Shown: positions 27,401-35,191 of the stretch, piece by piece
How the letters are laid out: the number at the start of each line of letters is the position of its first letter
Numbering within the stretch: position 1 is the first letter of the stretch
Assembly (NCBI RefSeq): GCF_036867135.1
Contig: NZ_JBAJIJ010000002.1
Location: 496,001 to 560,000, forward strand
Direction: 5' to 3'
DNA from: Aeromicrobium sp. Sec7.5
Lineage (GTDB): Bacteria > Actinomycetota > Actinomycetes > Propionibacteriales > Nocardioidaceae
Length of the DNA: 64,000 bases
Notes under the pieces: model-generated
The model's database searches: none
Seen by the model: the letters and a program-made list of their open reading frames with translations, nothing else
Told to the model about the DNA's origin: nothing
Made by a program: the position numbers and the translations under genes

Positions 27401-28465
27401 ATCCTCCGGACCAAAGATCATCGCCGTGTGGGTGTTCGGCCCCGTCTCCATCGCGACGACCTCATGGCCCTCCAGGTCCACCGGCGGCGGATTCATCAGG
27501 GTGTTAAACGACAGGAAGGAGTAGCCCCAGGTCGCGAACTCACCATTCGCCTTCAAGGCCACCTGCCCCTCGTCGCCGAGACCGTTGCTGGACGACAGGG
27601 CCACCACCCGCTCGGACGCTACGTCCGCAGGGACCTGTTGTCCCTCAGGGATGCCGCGGTCGTCGGCACCAAAGGCAAGCACCTCTCCCTCGTCCGTGAG
27701 CGCGTAGTGGGCGCGCTGCGTCAGCGAAACGTCCACGATCGACGCGTCGCGGACAGCGTCGAAGTTGAACTGGACACGGTTGCTCGAGTTGTCATCCCAG
27801 AAGTGCAGATTCCCGTCAGCGGTGCGAGCCACGGCCATCGCGGCGTTGGCCTCGATCTGCACCACGTCGTCGAGGTCCGGGGTGTTGGCGGCGAACCCGT
27901 CGAGGCCCCAGGACTCAATCGTCCCGTCACTCTTCAGCAGGACACCGAAGGCCGTTGAAGCGTTCCGCCCGCCCAGCTGCACATCGACCACGCCGGTCGC
28001 TACCGCCGGGCTTCGGTACGCAGCGGGGGCCGCCGGCGCATTCGCCCAGGTGACGATCTCACCGAGATCCGTCACAGCGGCCGCCATGCCGCTGTACGTC
28101 TCGACGGCCGCCACACGCTTGGTCTTCAGCGAGGACGGGATCAAGGACACGATGCCGCCGGCGTTGCCCTGCGTCACAAGAGCACCATTCGCGGCCACAC
28201 CCAACGTGGTGTGACCCGTACCCCCGCTCCCCGCAACGGCGACATCCACGAAGGGCGCCTGATCCTGGGGAAAGTTCAAAGTGAACGGCACGATCGGGTC
28301 GTACGTGCCGCTCATACCCCAGCCGTAGATCTGCCCGTCCGTGATGGGTTCCGCAGCGGTGGCGGTGTTGGCCATGGAGATCAGGCCACTGACCAGCACA
28401 CCCGCTACCAGACCGGCGGCGACCCTCCTGCCACGTCGGCGCGGAGAACGGCGGAGATGCTTCAT
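24431..28465 (-). CDS. LPGTG-anchored surface protein with RCC1-like propeller and Ig-like repeats
   Basis: 1344 residues. Signal peptide to about residue 38 (MKHLRRSPRRRGRR then a hydrophobic stretch). Residues 45-355 look like an RCC1-type beta-propeller with repeats such as IYGWGMSG, IESWGLDG and FATWGYS. A long array of Ig-like modules of 90-110 residues follows, each with VTGTPKVGQTLTGTPATF or a variant and usually a central Trp. Two related domains of about 95 residues (VGTAFAGQEVQVYLSNLDR, VGADRVGQRVRVVLFSSPR) precede the sorting signal LPGTG (1307-1311), a membrane helix and a basic tail. Expected to be attached to peptidoglycan by sortase. Start chosen for GAGGAGCC upstream. Its promoter shares operators with the mce operon. 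Confidence 0.85.
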   Translation of the reverse strand: MKHLRRSPRRRGRRVAAGLVAGVLVSGLISMANTATAAEPITDGQIYGWGMSGTYDPIVPFTLNFPQDQAPFVDVAVAGSGGTGHTTLGVAANGALVTQGNAGGIVSLIPSSLKTKRVAAVETYSGMAAAVTDLGEIVTWANAPAAPAAYRSPAVATGVVDVQLGGRNASTAFGVLLKSDGTIESWGLDGFAANTPDLDDVVQIEANAAMAVARTADGNLHFWDDNSSNRVQFNFDAVRDASIVDVSLTQRAHYALTDEGEVLAFGADDRGIPEGQQVPADVASERVVALSSSNGLGDEGQVALKANGEFATWGYSFLSFNTLMNPPPVDLEGHEVVAMETGPNTHTAMIFGPEDAGPEPGVVSPPQVEGLPVVGTSVTGTAAEFNFETTSETSAWYRAPSADTPAAEWTLIGDTNPLPLTAELQGQYVAYRTTVEDAEGTTWTADSNLVGPIDSGSTGVVEAAKIEGVPVLNSDVIGIAAQFSFTPETESSAWYRADTADAPADSYELVSDANPLTLGAENEGKFLVYRSTATDEEGATFTSDSTPIGPVVQFSSTASSITGDPVVGGTLTGVPGDFSYPPETVTYFWLVGSSGVIPVPPGGSLDLPVLDAYVGQTVQFFARGDVAGQSSTSIAPAVGPVTTPPLVASEAPQVEGVPVLNSDVIGIPAVFNRAPESETSAWYRADTADAPAESYELVTDANPLTLGAENEGKFLVYRTTATDETGATVTSDSAPIGPIVQFAATPATITGDLLVGSTITGVPGTFSYPPESVIYAFLIGSRYVAIPPGGVPEVTLLAEDLGQTVRFFATGNVAGQFANSASENLGPIEMPPLEIVGQPTVTGQPFIGQTLTATPVADPEGVTSTLQWFAGSGETFTAIEGATGGTLELTEAQRGQQVKVVQTATRAIDEATDTAESVPTGAVTDAPVDLVVTTEATLTGTPRVGQTLTGTPATFSTTEDVTIANYWLIGGQEVVAEGTTLVLTTDHVGQNIQFKSVATRGEEAVPSVSTAVGPVLVVLAATTEPTVTGTPKVGQTLTGTPATFNDTQGVTVVNQWLADGEPIEGATTTSLALTEDHLGAEISFASTATRGDEAAVVSKSDPTAPVGPKDTTPPTGEVIIDLDGPTAPGATITVQVGTAFAGQEVQVYLSNLDRLLAPATVAADGTIQVLVPGDIPLGTHRLAVYSGGSLVGWDDFAVTLVRPEDPAFKDLISVSPNPVKAGDQVTIQVGADRVGQRVRVVLFSSPRDLGFVTVAADGTVKVTIPADMAAGVHRVAIYDEAGALIGWQDITVAGDGANGSGGRNGILPGTGAGDVGPMIPLGLTFLLAGLGLLAYRARGRHQLS

Positions 28466-28534
28466 GAATGGCTCCTCGAGAATCGGGGGGTTCTGCACCG
28501 GACGGGCGACAGCCCAGATCCCGGCGATGCGGCG

Positions 28535-28629
28535 ACGCTAGGTGTAACCCACGTCACCCCGCCAGCAACATGGCGGAAACAGGAGCGATTTCGACGACTT
28601 GGGGTGATTTCTTGTCACCCACCTGACAA
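28535..28629 (-). promoter_or_regulatory. surface-protein promoter with two operator-like palindromes
   Basis: Distal site TTGTCACCCACCTGACAA at 28612-28629, 147 bp from the start codon. Proximal site TGTAACCCACGTCACC at 28543-28558, directly followed on the minus strand by TAGCGT (28535-28540). AGGAGCGAT at 28581 matches the mce promoter. No gene is seen in 28466-28766. Confidence 0.6.
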
Positions 28630-28766
28630 CTTTTCTCCGAGGTCCCATCCCGCGCGACGTCGTGCAACATCGAAGGTGCGCAGAGGACACGGCGCCCGCT
28701 TCGCTTGCGCCAGGCCGACAACGTCAGGTGGCACCCGCCGAGTCAGCGCTCGATCGGGTGGCGAAT

Positions 28767-29378
28767 TCAGGGGCTGGTGAAGGTGAGAGGGTCACTGCCC
28801 GCCGGTGGAACGTTGGTCCACGAACCGCTCACCCTGAACGTCTGGTCCTTCGCGAGTCCGGGGATCGGGCACAAGTAGCCCACTGGATCGCCGATGATCT
28901 TCAGGCTGTTCGCCGTCGGAGTGACTGTCTGGGTGGCGGTGTCGAAGACACCGGTGACGTCACCCTCCACCGTGAATGAACAGCCCGCGACCGTGATCTG
29001 GGCGGAGACGTCCGCCAGCTCCGCCGGCCACCGCGTGCCAGCGGGTTGCCCGGTGATCGAGACCTTGGGAGTGCCCAGCAGCGTGACGTTCGTCAGGCCG
29101 CCAAGGGGGTTGGTGCAGTTGCTGGTGCTCAGGTTGTCCAGGGTTCCCGCGTTCTCGCCCAGAGCTCGGCTCGACGCGGGATCGATGACCGTGCCGGCGA
29201 AGTTCACCTGCGCACAGGTCAACGTCTGGTTCGCCTGAACGTCCGTGAAGCTGATGTCGCTCCCGACGAAGTTCACTGCCGGGCCACCGCCCGGGGTGAA
29301 GGTACCGGAAGCCGCAGTCGTTGTGCCCAGGCCACCCGCGGTGAGCAGAGCAGCCAGGACGATTTGCAGAAGTCCCAT
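28767..29378 (-). CDS. secreted PraB-like protein (paralogue 1)
   Basis: 203 residues. Short signal peptide ending near TAASG, then a mature beta-rich domain with FTPGGGPAVNFVGS, QTLTC (Cys55), SNCTNPLGG (Cys88), AGCSF (Cys133) and GYLCPI (Cys170), allowing two disulfides. The layout resembles actinobacterial proteins that databases label alkane oxidation protein activator PraB; this is from memory and is not evidence for that function. AAAGG precedes the ATG. Two paralogues follow at 30659 and 31483. Confidence 0.7.
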   Translation of the reverse strand: MGLLQIVLAALLTAGGLGTTTAASGTFTPGGGPAVNFVGSDISFTDVQANQTLTCAQVNFAGTVIDPASSRALGENAGTLDNLSTSNCTNPLGGLTNVTLLGTPKVSITGQPAGTRWPAELADVSAQITVAGCSFTVEGDVTGVFDTATQTVTPTANSLKIIGDPVGYLCPIPGLAKDQTFRVSGSWTNVPPAGSDPLTFTSP

Positions 29379-29459
29379 GACGTAGGGACCTTTCGAATCA
29401 GATCGAGTTGTGCGGTGTCATCGTCAGCAGGGTGAATACGTGCTGCACCCGAGGTGTCC

Positions 29460-30566
29460 TCAGGGCGCCTCACCCTCCGGCAGCGGCGGCATGGGCGGCG
29501 CGGACGTCGGCGGAGCCGGGCAGAAACCGGGAGCGTCGCACTTGAAGATGTCGTCCGGGTCAACCCCGCTGTACATCGGCTGCGCCTGGCTGACGCGCAC
29601 GGGATTGTTCGGGCCCGAGGCCATCGCCGTGACGATGGAACTCAGGTCGTCGCCCTCGGACGCACAGCCAACGAAGGGTGGGATGTCCACGCCCGTCGAG
29701 TCGGGGATCAGTCCGCGGCCGTTGTGCTCGAAGTAGTAGGGCGAGTCGAGCGGGATTCGGGTGCCGGTCGCCAGGCCGTCGAACTGAGCAAGATTGCCCG
29801 TGCGCAGGGCCTGGTAACCCTCCTCGCCCCAGAGCCGAAGATCGACAGGGCGTTCCGTCTGACAACTCGGTCCGAGGTCGACCGGCACCCCGTCGATCTC
29901 GAGGTCGTGGATTCGAACGTCCGCCTGACCCTCGACCATCGCACGGTAGAATTCCGTCCCGTTCGCGCAGCCTGGGATGTCCGACGATCCCGGAGCCCAC
30001 ACGTGGACCGCCCAGGGAGTCACCTCGCCGCCAGACCGCGTCATCGCCAGACTGATCGTCGCGGTCGCCGGCAGGCTACCGAAGGCCAGCAGGTTAACGC
30101 GCACGCTTGGCAGCACGCCGACCTCGTCGAGCTTGCCATCTGGCGTGATCGACAAGGCTGTGAAGTCCGAGAGCACGTACTGCACGAGACCGAATTCGTC
30201 TGGAGGCACCGTGGCGCACGCAGGCGCGTCGAACGGCCACGCCACGCGGTTCGCCGCGGAGTACCCGGTGGGGTTCTCGATCGGTTCGTTAGCCCGCCCG
30301 TACCGGAGTGCGGCGATGATGGGATTGTCGGGCCCGATCGTGATGTACATCTTCGATGATCGCGCAACAAGCCCCTGGGTCGCCATGACCACACCGGAGG
30401 TCTCGTACCCCGATCCACTCGGCAACTCTTCCGCACCCTGAGCGACACCTCTCGCCCCAGGATCAGCGCTCGCAGGCATCACGACTGCGGTGCCGACGAG
30501 CACGGCAAGTACAGCCGCTACCCGTCTGGCGTCTGCAGCGAATCGACTGAACGGACTGGGCACCAC
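29460..30566 (-). CDS. secreted protein of unknown function
   Basis: 368 residues. Signal peptide (RRVAAVLAVLVGTAVVMPASA) and a mature domain with several Cys (ACATVPP, IPGCANG, PSCQTERP, VGCASEG, FKCDAPGFC). The C-terminal tail is Pro-rich. GTG start at 30566 chosen for GAGAGGA upstream; 30563 is also possible. Lies between PraB-like paralogues and is probably part of the same cell-surface set. I do not recognise the family. Confidence 0.7.
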   Translation of the reverse strand: MVPSPFSRFAADARRVAAVLAVLVGTAVVMPASADPGARGVAQGAEELPSGSGYETSGVVMATQGLVARSSKMYITIGPDNPIIAALRYGRANEPIENPTGYSAANRVAWPFDAPACATVPPDEFGLVQYVLSDFTALSITPDGKLDEVGVLPSVRVNLLAFGSLPATATISLAMTRSGGEVTPWAVHVWAPGSSDIPGCANGTEFYRAMVEGQADVRIHDLEIDGVPVDLGPSCQTERPVDLRLWGEEGYQALRTGNLAQFDGLATGTRIPLDSPYYFEHNGRGLIPDSTGVDIPPFVGCASEGDDLSSIVTAMASGPNNPVRVSQAQPMYSGVDPDDIFKCDAPGFCPAPPTSAPPMPPLPEGEAP

Positions 30567-30601
30567 GGTGGTTCCTCTCACATGCGCTGATCTTGACACG
30601 G

Positions 30602-30639
30602 CTCTGTGCCGGCGACACTGAAGCGTCACCGGCACAGAG
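30602..30639. terminator. hairpin downstream of the second PraB-like gene
   Basis: Perfect 11-bp arms CTCTGTGCCGG / CCGGCACAGAG around a 16-base loop, just after the stop of the gene at 30659. Confidence 0.6.
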
Positions 30640-30658
30640 GTCCGTCATACCTCGAGCA

Positions 30659-31300
30659 TCACGCAGTTGCGATGAGGAGGTTCGTGCTGCCCGCGGGCGG
30701 GGTGTTGGTCCACGAACCGCCGACCTCGATGTCCTGGCCGTTGGCCAGACCCAGGATCCCGCAGAGGAAACCGGAGGGAACACCGGTGATCTTCAGGCCC
30801 GAGGCGCCGGTGGCCGGGGTGAACTTCTGGGTCGAGTCGTTGAAGGTACCGGCAACCGTGCCGCCCACCGGGAACGTGCAGCCGGCGGCCGTCACCGTCG
30901 CCGCAACGCTGGTGAGACGCGCGGGCGACACCGAGCTGACCTCGTCGCCCGTGATCGTGACACCCCACGTGCCGGTCGGGGTGACCGTGGTGGCACCGGC
31001 GATCGGGTTGGTGCAACCGCTGGACGTCAGCGAGCCCAGGTTGCCTGCGTTGGCGCCGATGGCGCGGCTGGTGCCCGGGTTCACGACAGAACCGGCGAGG
31101 TTGAACGTCGAACACGTGAGCGTCTGGTTGGCCTGGATGGCCTTGAAGCTGACGCTGCTGCCGACGAAGTTGACGTTCGGTCCACCGCTCGGCGTGAAGG
31201 TCGTGGCGGCGTGAGCCGGCGAGCCCATGGCCAGGGTGGTGAGGACGAGTGCCGCAGCGGCGACCAGGCCGGACGTCTTGCGCTTGTTGAACAACTTCAT
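30659..31300 (-). CDS. secreted PraB-like protein (paralogue 2)
   Basis: 213 residues. Signal peptide cleaved near AHAAT. The mature part shares FTPSGGPNVNFVGS and four Cys (63, 96, 141, 180) with the other two paralogues; SGCTNPI and AAGCTFPV are the most conserved blocks. AAGGGGG lies upstream of the ATG. Own hairpin terminators on both sides suggest separate transcription. Confidence 0.72.
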   Translation of the reverse strand: MKLFNKRKTSGLVAAAALVLTTLAMGSPAHAATTFTPSGGPNVNFVGSSVSFKAIQANQTLTCSTFNLAGSVVNPGTSRAIGANAGNLGSLTSSGCTNPIAGATTVTPTGTWGVTITGDEVSSVSPARLTSVAATVTAAGCTFPVGGTVAGTFNDSTQKFTPATGASGLKITGVPSGFLCGILGLANGQDIEVGGSWTNTPPAGSTNLLIATA

Positions 31301-31367
31301 GATTCCCCCTTCAGGGATGTCAATGGCGGCGAGAGCCACCGGGTGGGATACTGCTTCCTCTGGTCGC

Positions 31368-31429
31368 GGGGCTCGGATCGAACGAGCCCCACGGCCAGGG
31401 GTCTGAGGGTCGGTCGCCATCGGCGACCG
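31368..31429. terminator. two hairpins downstream of the third PraB-like gene
   Basis: GGGGCTCG / CGAGCCCC at 31368-31390 with a 7-base loop, and CGGTCGCC / GGCGACCG at 31411-31429 with a 3-base loop. Both lie between the stop of paralogue 3 and the start of paralogue 2. Confidence 0.55.
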
Positions 31430-31482
31430 AAGGATGCGCGCGAGGCGCTGCGAGAAGGCTCGGTACCCGAGCGGCGCGATGG

Positions 31483-32124
31483 TCACGGGACCGCAATCGT
31501 GAGCGGGCCGCTGCCGGCCGGAGGCGTGTTGGTCCACGTGCCCCCGATCTTGATGTCCTGATCCTTGGCCACGCCGATAATCGGGCAGATGAAGCCCGCC
31601 GGAGTGCTCACGATCTTGAGTCCCGAGGCAGGCCCAACTGGGGTGAACCGCTGGGTCGCGACGTCGAAGGTGCCATTGGCGACGCCCCCGATCTGGAAGG
31701 AGCATCCATTCATCGAGAAGGTCGCATTCACGTTCGTGATCCGCACGGGCCACGTCGACCCCAGGGCGTCACCCGTGACCGTCATGCCCCAAGTGCCAGT
31801 TGGCGTGATCGTGGTTGGGCCCATGATGACGTTCGAACAGCCAGCAGAGGTCAGAGTTCCGACGTTCGCCGCGTTCCAGCCAATCGCTCGACTCAATCCA
31901 GGACTCGCGATACTTCCCGCCAGATTGAACGTCTGGCACGTCCACGTCTGATTCGCCTGGATGAACGTGAAACTGACGTTCGAGCCGACGAAGTTGACGT
32001 TCGGACCACCGCCGGGCGTGTAGGTCGTGGCCGCGGAGGCCGGGGAGGACATGGCCACTGCCAGGGCGAGGGTCGCGGTGAAGGCGATCATGGAGCTGGC
32101 GAGTCGCTTGGCGAGAGTCTTCAC
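31483..32124 (-). CDS. secreted PraB-like protein (paralogue 3)
   Basis: 213 residues from the GTG at 32124, chosen for GAAAGGACG upstream. Signal peptide ending near SPASAA. Same four-Cys plan as its neighbours: QTWTC, AGCSNVI, NGCSF, GFICPI. It has more aromatic residues (TWTCQTFNL, STWPVR), so it is the most diverged copy. Confidence 0.72.
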   Translation of the reverse strand: MKTLAKRLASSMIAFTATLALAVAMSSPASAATTYTPGGGPNVNFVGSNVSFTFIQANQTWTCQTFNLAGSIASPGLSRAIGWNAANVGTLTSAGCSNVIMGPTTITPTGTWGMTVTGDALGSTWPVRITNVNATFSMNGCSFQIGGVANGTFDVATQRFTPVGPASGLKIVSTPAGFICPIIGVAKDQDIKIGGTWTNTPPAGSGPLTIAVP

Positions 32125-32199
32125 GGTGCGTCCTTTCGGGGTGTTCCTGCGGCGATGGTCAGTGGTCACACGTGATGGGGGGAGCGCGAGCTCCTGCCG

Positions 32200-32234
32200 G
32201 CTCTGCGGGGCGCACGGGGTGCGCCCCGCAGAGC
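32200..32234. terminator. strong hairpin terminator
   Basis: Perfect 16-bp stem with a GGG loop, arms GCTCTGCGGGGCGCAC and its complement, 11 bases downstream of the stop of the gene at 32245 on the minus strand. Confidence 0.85.
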
Positions 32235-32244
32235 GGCGTCGAGC

Positions 32245-32955
32245 TCAGCCGCCGTAGCGCGGGTTGGAGATCGTCAGGTCGAGCGTGTTGTTGCTGCCGG
32301 GCACCAGGGCGTTGATCGGCACCGAGCCGAACCACGGGAAGAAGCCCGGGATGTTGAAGAAGTTCAGCGGCGTGCAGCCCGTGAACTTGCCGATCGTGTA
32401 GGTCGACGTGACGCGGCCACCCTCGTTGACGGTGAAGAACTCACCCTCGGGCGTGCTGGCGGTGATGTTCGCCGGGCTGATCGTGTGGCAGTTGTTGCCG
32501 ACCGCCAGCGGGAACCAGACGCCGAAGACCTTGGCCTCGACGCTGCTGATCTTGATGTCGTAGGCGACGTTCGAGACAAGGCGGGCCTTGCCGAGCTCCT
32601 CGGTCTGCTGCAGCGCACCGGTGAGCTGGCCGACCTGCGTCAGCGTGACGTTGGCGCGAGCGGGAATCCCGAACACGTCGAACTGCAACTGCTGGGTCGG
32701 GATCGGCAGCGTGCCGCCGACGATGTCACCCGTGACGAGGTCAAGGGTCGTCGTGAGCTCGGACGGACCGAGCGGCAGCGTGGAGTCGACCTGCGAGCCG
32801 ATGTAGCTGGAGCCCACCGCGTCGTACTTGACGGTCAGCGTGGGGTTCGGCTCCTGGGCCTGCACCGCGGGGGCCGCGGTGAGGGCCAACAGGGACAGGG
32901 CGGCGGCGCCCAGGAACATGCGGCTCCGGCGGCCGGTCGACGAGAGTGTTTTCAC
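32245..32955 (-). CDS. secreted beta-rich protein of unknown function
   Basis: 236 residues. Signal peptide (MFLGAAALSLLALTAAPAVQA) and a mature part dominated by short beta strands, with one Cys pair (NNCHTISP, FTGCTPLN). GTG start with AGGGGA upstream. The operator at 33101-33118 stands 146 bp from the start, matching the geometry of the mce and surface-protein promoters. Family not recognised. Confidence 0.72.
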   Translation of the reverse strand: MKTLSSTGRRSRMFLGAAALSLLALTAAPAVQAQEPNPTLTVKYDAVGSSYIGSQVDSTLPLGPSELTTTLDLVTGDIVGGTLPIPTQQLQFDVFGIPARANVTLTQVGQLTGALQQTEELGKARLVSNVAYDIKISSVEAKVFGVWFPLAVGNNCHTISPANITASTPEGEFFTVNEGGRVTSTYTIGKFTGCTPLNFFNIPGFFPWFGSVPINALVPGSNNTLDLTISNPRYGG

Positions 32956-33100
32956 GAGATTCCCCTAAGCGATGACGAATGTGGATGCGATCCGAGCCGG
33001 TGTGACCCGGAACACGATCGCGGCGATGTGGTCATTACGGGCTAGTTCCCTGGTGCGCCGCAAGGGGTCGATGGCGAATTGGGCGAAACGAGACCGAAAC

Positions 33101-33118
33101 CTGTCACCCACGTGACAA
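33101..33118. promoter_or_regulatory. operator palindrome, near-perfect copy
   Basis: CTGTCACCCACGTGACAA: arms TGTCAC / GTGACA around CCAC. It lies between a secreted-protein gene (146 bp to its start, minus strand) and an XRE gene (plus strand, start 33241). The rest of 32956-33240 shows no gene. Confidence 0.65.
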
Positions 33119-33190
33119 TTTCTCGCTCCACGCCCCCGCCAGGGCCACTGATGCGTCTCGGACCGCCACGCTCCTGGGGATCGGCGGACG

Positions 33191-33208
33191 CTACGGATAA
33201 GTCTGTAG
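33191..33208 (+). promoter_or_regulatory. XRE-gene palindrome
   Basis: CTACGGATAAGTCTGTAG: arms CTACGGA / TCTGTAG around TAAG. Its first 13 bases are the exact reverse complement of an element upstream of the other XRE gene at 24097-24109. It lies 32 bp upstream of the XRE start. Confidence 0.55.
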
Positions 33209-33240
33209 ACCCATGAGTGTCCGATCGAGAAGGTGCGGGC

Positions 33241-33453
33241 GTGCCCTCCCACCTCCAGGTCGTCGTCGGACGCAAGCTCCGCGAGCACCGCACCCGTCTC
33301 GGACTCAGTCAGGAACGCCTCGCCGACGACCTCGGATTCCATCGCACCTACCTGGGATCGGTGGAGCGCGGCGAGCGCAACCTGACGCTCGCGTCGGTCG
33401 AGCAGCTCGCGGCACGCCTTGGCGTCGACCCGCTCGACCTCCTGCACGACTGA
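33241..33453 (+). CDS. XRE-family transcriptional regulator, paralogue of the gene at 24130
   Basis: 70 residues, a single helix-turn-helix domain: VVVGRKLREHRTRLGLSQER, then DDLGFHRTYLGSVERGERNL and AARLGVDPLDLL. GTG at 33241 has AAGGTGCGG upstream. The recognition region is nearly identical to that of the first XRE protein. Confidence 0.85.
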   Translation: MPSHLQVVVGRKLREHRTRLGLSQERLADDLGFHRTYLGSVERGERNLTLASVEQLAARLGVDPLDLLHD

Positions 33454-33483
33454 CACAGCCCCGCCCGAACGCGGGCGCAAAAG

Positions 33484-33501
33484 TTGTCACGCGGATCACA
33501 A
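33484..33501 (+). promoter_or_regulatory. operator palindrome upstream of first PucR-type gene
   Basis: TTGTCACGCGGATCACAA, one mismatch between the arms, 127 bp before the ATG at 33629. Confidence 0.6.
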
Positions 33502-33628
33502 GAATCGACCCGATCCGGGTTCGATCACCGCTCCAGGCTCGACCTTCGTGAGCATTCGTCGTTGACTCACGCTCGAGGGAGCATGCCTGAGACATCGGGC
33601 GTGCGTTCTACTGGTGGGGAGGTTCGGC

Positions 33629-34888
33629 ATGCCAACAGCGATCGGCGACATCGAACGAGCACGAGCGGCCAGACCCGCAGGCTCCTCCGAGACGGCCGGC
33701 CCTTCCTCGCCGCCCCTGCTCGACGCACTTCCGCCACTCGACGACGACGTCATCGCCGCCTGTCGCCAACGCGCCGACCGTCTGAGCGCCCGGATCTCGG
33801 GCCGCATCCACGCAGAGGTCGCTGCGTTCGCCGACCCGTCGATGCACGCCGTCATCACCGAGGCGATCGAGATGTCCGTGGGCTTCTTCATCGACGCCCT
33901 CGCCGGGGCACCCACCCGCGGCCGTGCCGTGGGCGACTTCTTCCGCTGGCTCGGACGCGTGGAGGCGGCCGCCGGTCACGACCTCGACGCCATGCGCGCC
34001 GCCCACCAGATCGCGACGCAGGAGACCTGGAGCGAGCTCCGCGAGGCCTCGCACGAGCTCGAGCTGCCCGCCACGGCGGTCGGCCAGCTCGCCAACGCCT
34101 TGCTCAACTTCCAGAACCAGCTGCTCCAGCACGCGACGCAGGGGTTCACCCTGGTTCGCGCACGTCGGGGCGGCGCACGGAACAGCCCCCGGTCGCTGCT
34201 GATCGAGGCGCTGCTCCGCGGCGAGTGTCCCGACCGCATCGAGGAGCTCGCCAGCACCGTCAGCTGGCCCGTGCCGGAATCGGTCTCCGTCATGACGACC
34301 ACGATGAGCGCGCAGGCCCGCGCCGTCGTGGGGGCCACCACCGGGGCACTCGCGGGCTCGAACGGCAAGCGTCTGGTCGTCATCGTCGACACCGGAGCCG
34401 CACCGCGGCTCGCCGAGCACCTCGCACGGCAGGTCAGCGACCCCGTCACCCTCAGCTGGGGTGTCACCCCCGACGAGGTGCACCATGCCGCACGCTGGTC
34501 GGCCCGTCTGTTCCGTCTCGCCGCCAGCGGGCAGGTGGCCCCACCCGCCGACGGCGTTCTCCGGTGCGGCGATCACCGCGCCAAGCTGTGCCTGCACGCC
34601 GACCCCATCCTGCGCCGCTGCACCGACCGGGAGGTCCTGGCGCCCCTGCTCACCGAGACCCCCAAGCGTCGCTCAGCCCTGGCCGACACCATGCTCATGT
34701 GGCTCCAGACCCGTGAGAGCGTGCCCGCCATCGCCGACCGCCTGGGCGTCCACCAGCAGACCGTGCGCCACCGCCTGCGGCGGATCAAGGAGCTGTTCGG
34801 CGACCGCCTCTCGGACCCGTCGGAGACAGTGGCCCTGCTCACGGCCCTCGAGTCGGTCACGCCAGGCTGGCGCTCTGACGCCGCCTGA
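33629..34888 (+). CDS. PucR/CdaR-type transcriptional regulator (1 of 3)
   Basis: 419 residues from the ATG with GGGGAGG upstream. N-terminal helical region (about 40-170), a middle region of weak GGDEF-like character, and a C-terminal PucR-type helix-turn-helix SVPAIADRLGVHQQTVRHRL followed by RRIKELFGDRL. The same C-terminus occurs in the two other regulators of this window. No ligand domain can be named. Preceded by one of the six operators, so autoregulation is likely. Confidence 0.85.
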   Translation: MPTAIGDIERARAARPAGSSETAGPSSPPLLDALPPLDDDVIAACRQRADRLSARISGRIHAEVAAFADPSMHAVITEAIEMSVGFFIDALAGAPTRGRAVGDFFRWLGRVEAAAGHDLDAMRAAHQIATQETWSELREASHELELPATAVGQLANALLNFQNQLLQHATQGFTLVRARRGGARNSPRSLLIEALLRGECPDRIEELASTVSWPVPESVSVMTTTMSAQARAVVGATTGALAGSNGKRLVVIVDTGAAPRLAEHLARQVSDPVTLSWGVTPDEVHHAARWSARLFRLAASGQVAPPADGVLRCGDHRAKLCLHADPILRRCTDREVLAPLLTETPKRRSALADTMLMWLQTRESVPAIADRLGVHQQTVRHRLRRIKELFGDRLSDPSETVALLTALESVTPGWRSDAA

Positions 34889-34948
34889 GCTCGCACGCAC
34901 GAGATGCGCGGGGGCGGGGCGATCACGACCCCCGGGTCGCCCTGAAAC

Positions 34949-34966
34949 TTGTCATGCGGGTGACAA
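34949..34966 (+). promoter_or_regulatory. operator palindrome upstream of second PucR-type gene
   Basis: TTGTCATGCGGGTGACAA, one mismatch between the arms. A weaker copy, TGTGACCCACGACACG, lies at 35122-35137. The rest of 34889-35191 shows no gene. Confidence 0.6.
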
Positions 34967-35191
34967 TCTTCGGCCGAAACGGCCTCCTCGCGGCACGTCC
35001 ACCTGCGCCACGACATCCCGTCGAAGCAGGGTGGTGGCGAACATGACGCGCCCCCGCCTCCCGGTAAACCTTCCTGCCGTCGACCCCGCCATTGACCACC
35101 CCCCGGTCCGGGGGTGGATGATGTGACCCACGACACGTCGTCGACCTGGGGGGCAGGGCATGAGAAGTGGCGCGACCTGGCGCGAGGCGCC

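Noticed and set aside
24443-27958. Very long plus-strand frame opposite the LPGTG surface gene
   Set aside because: It is the antisense shadow of a GC-rich gene: Arg/Asp/Val-rich, no domains, while the minus frame has a signal peptide, repeats and a sorting signal.
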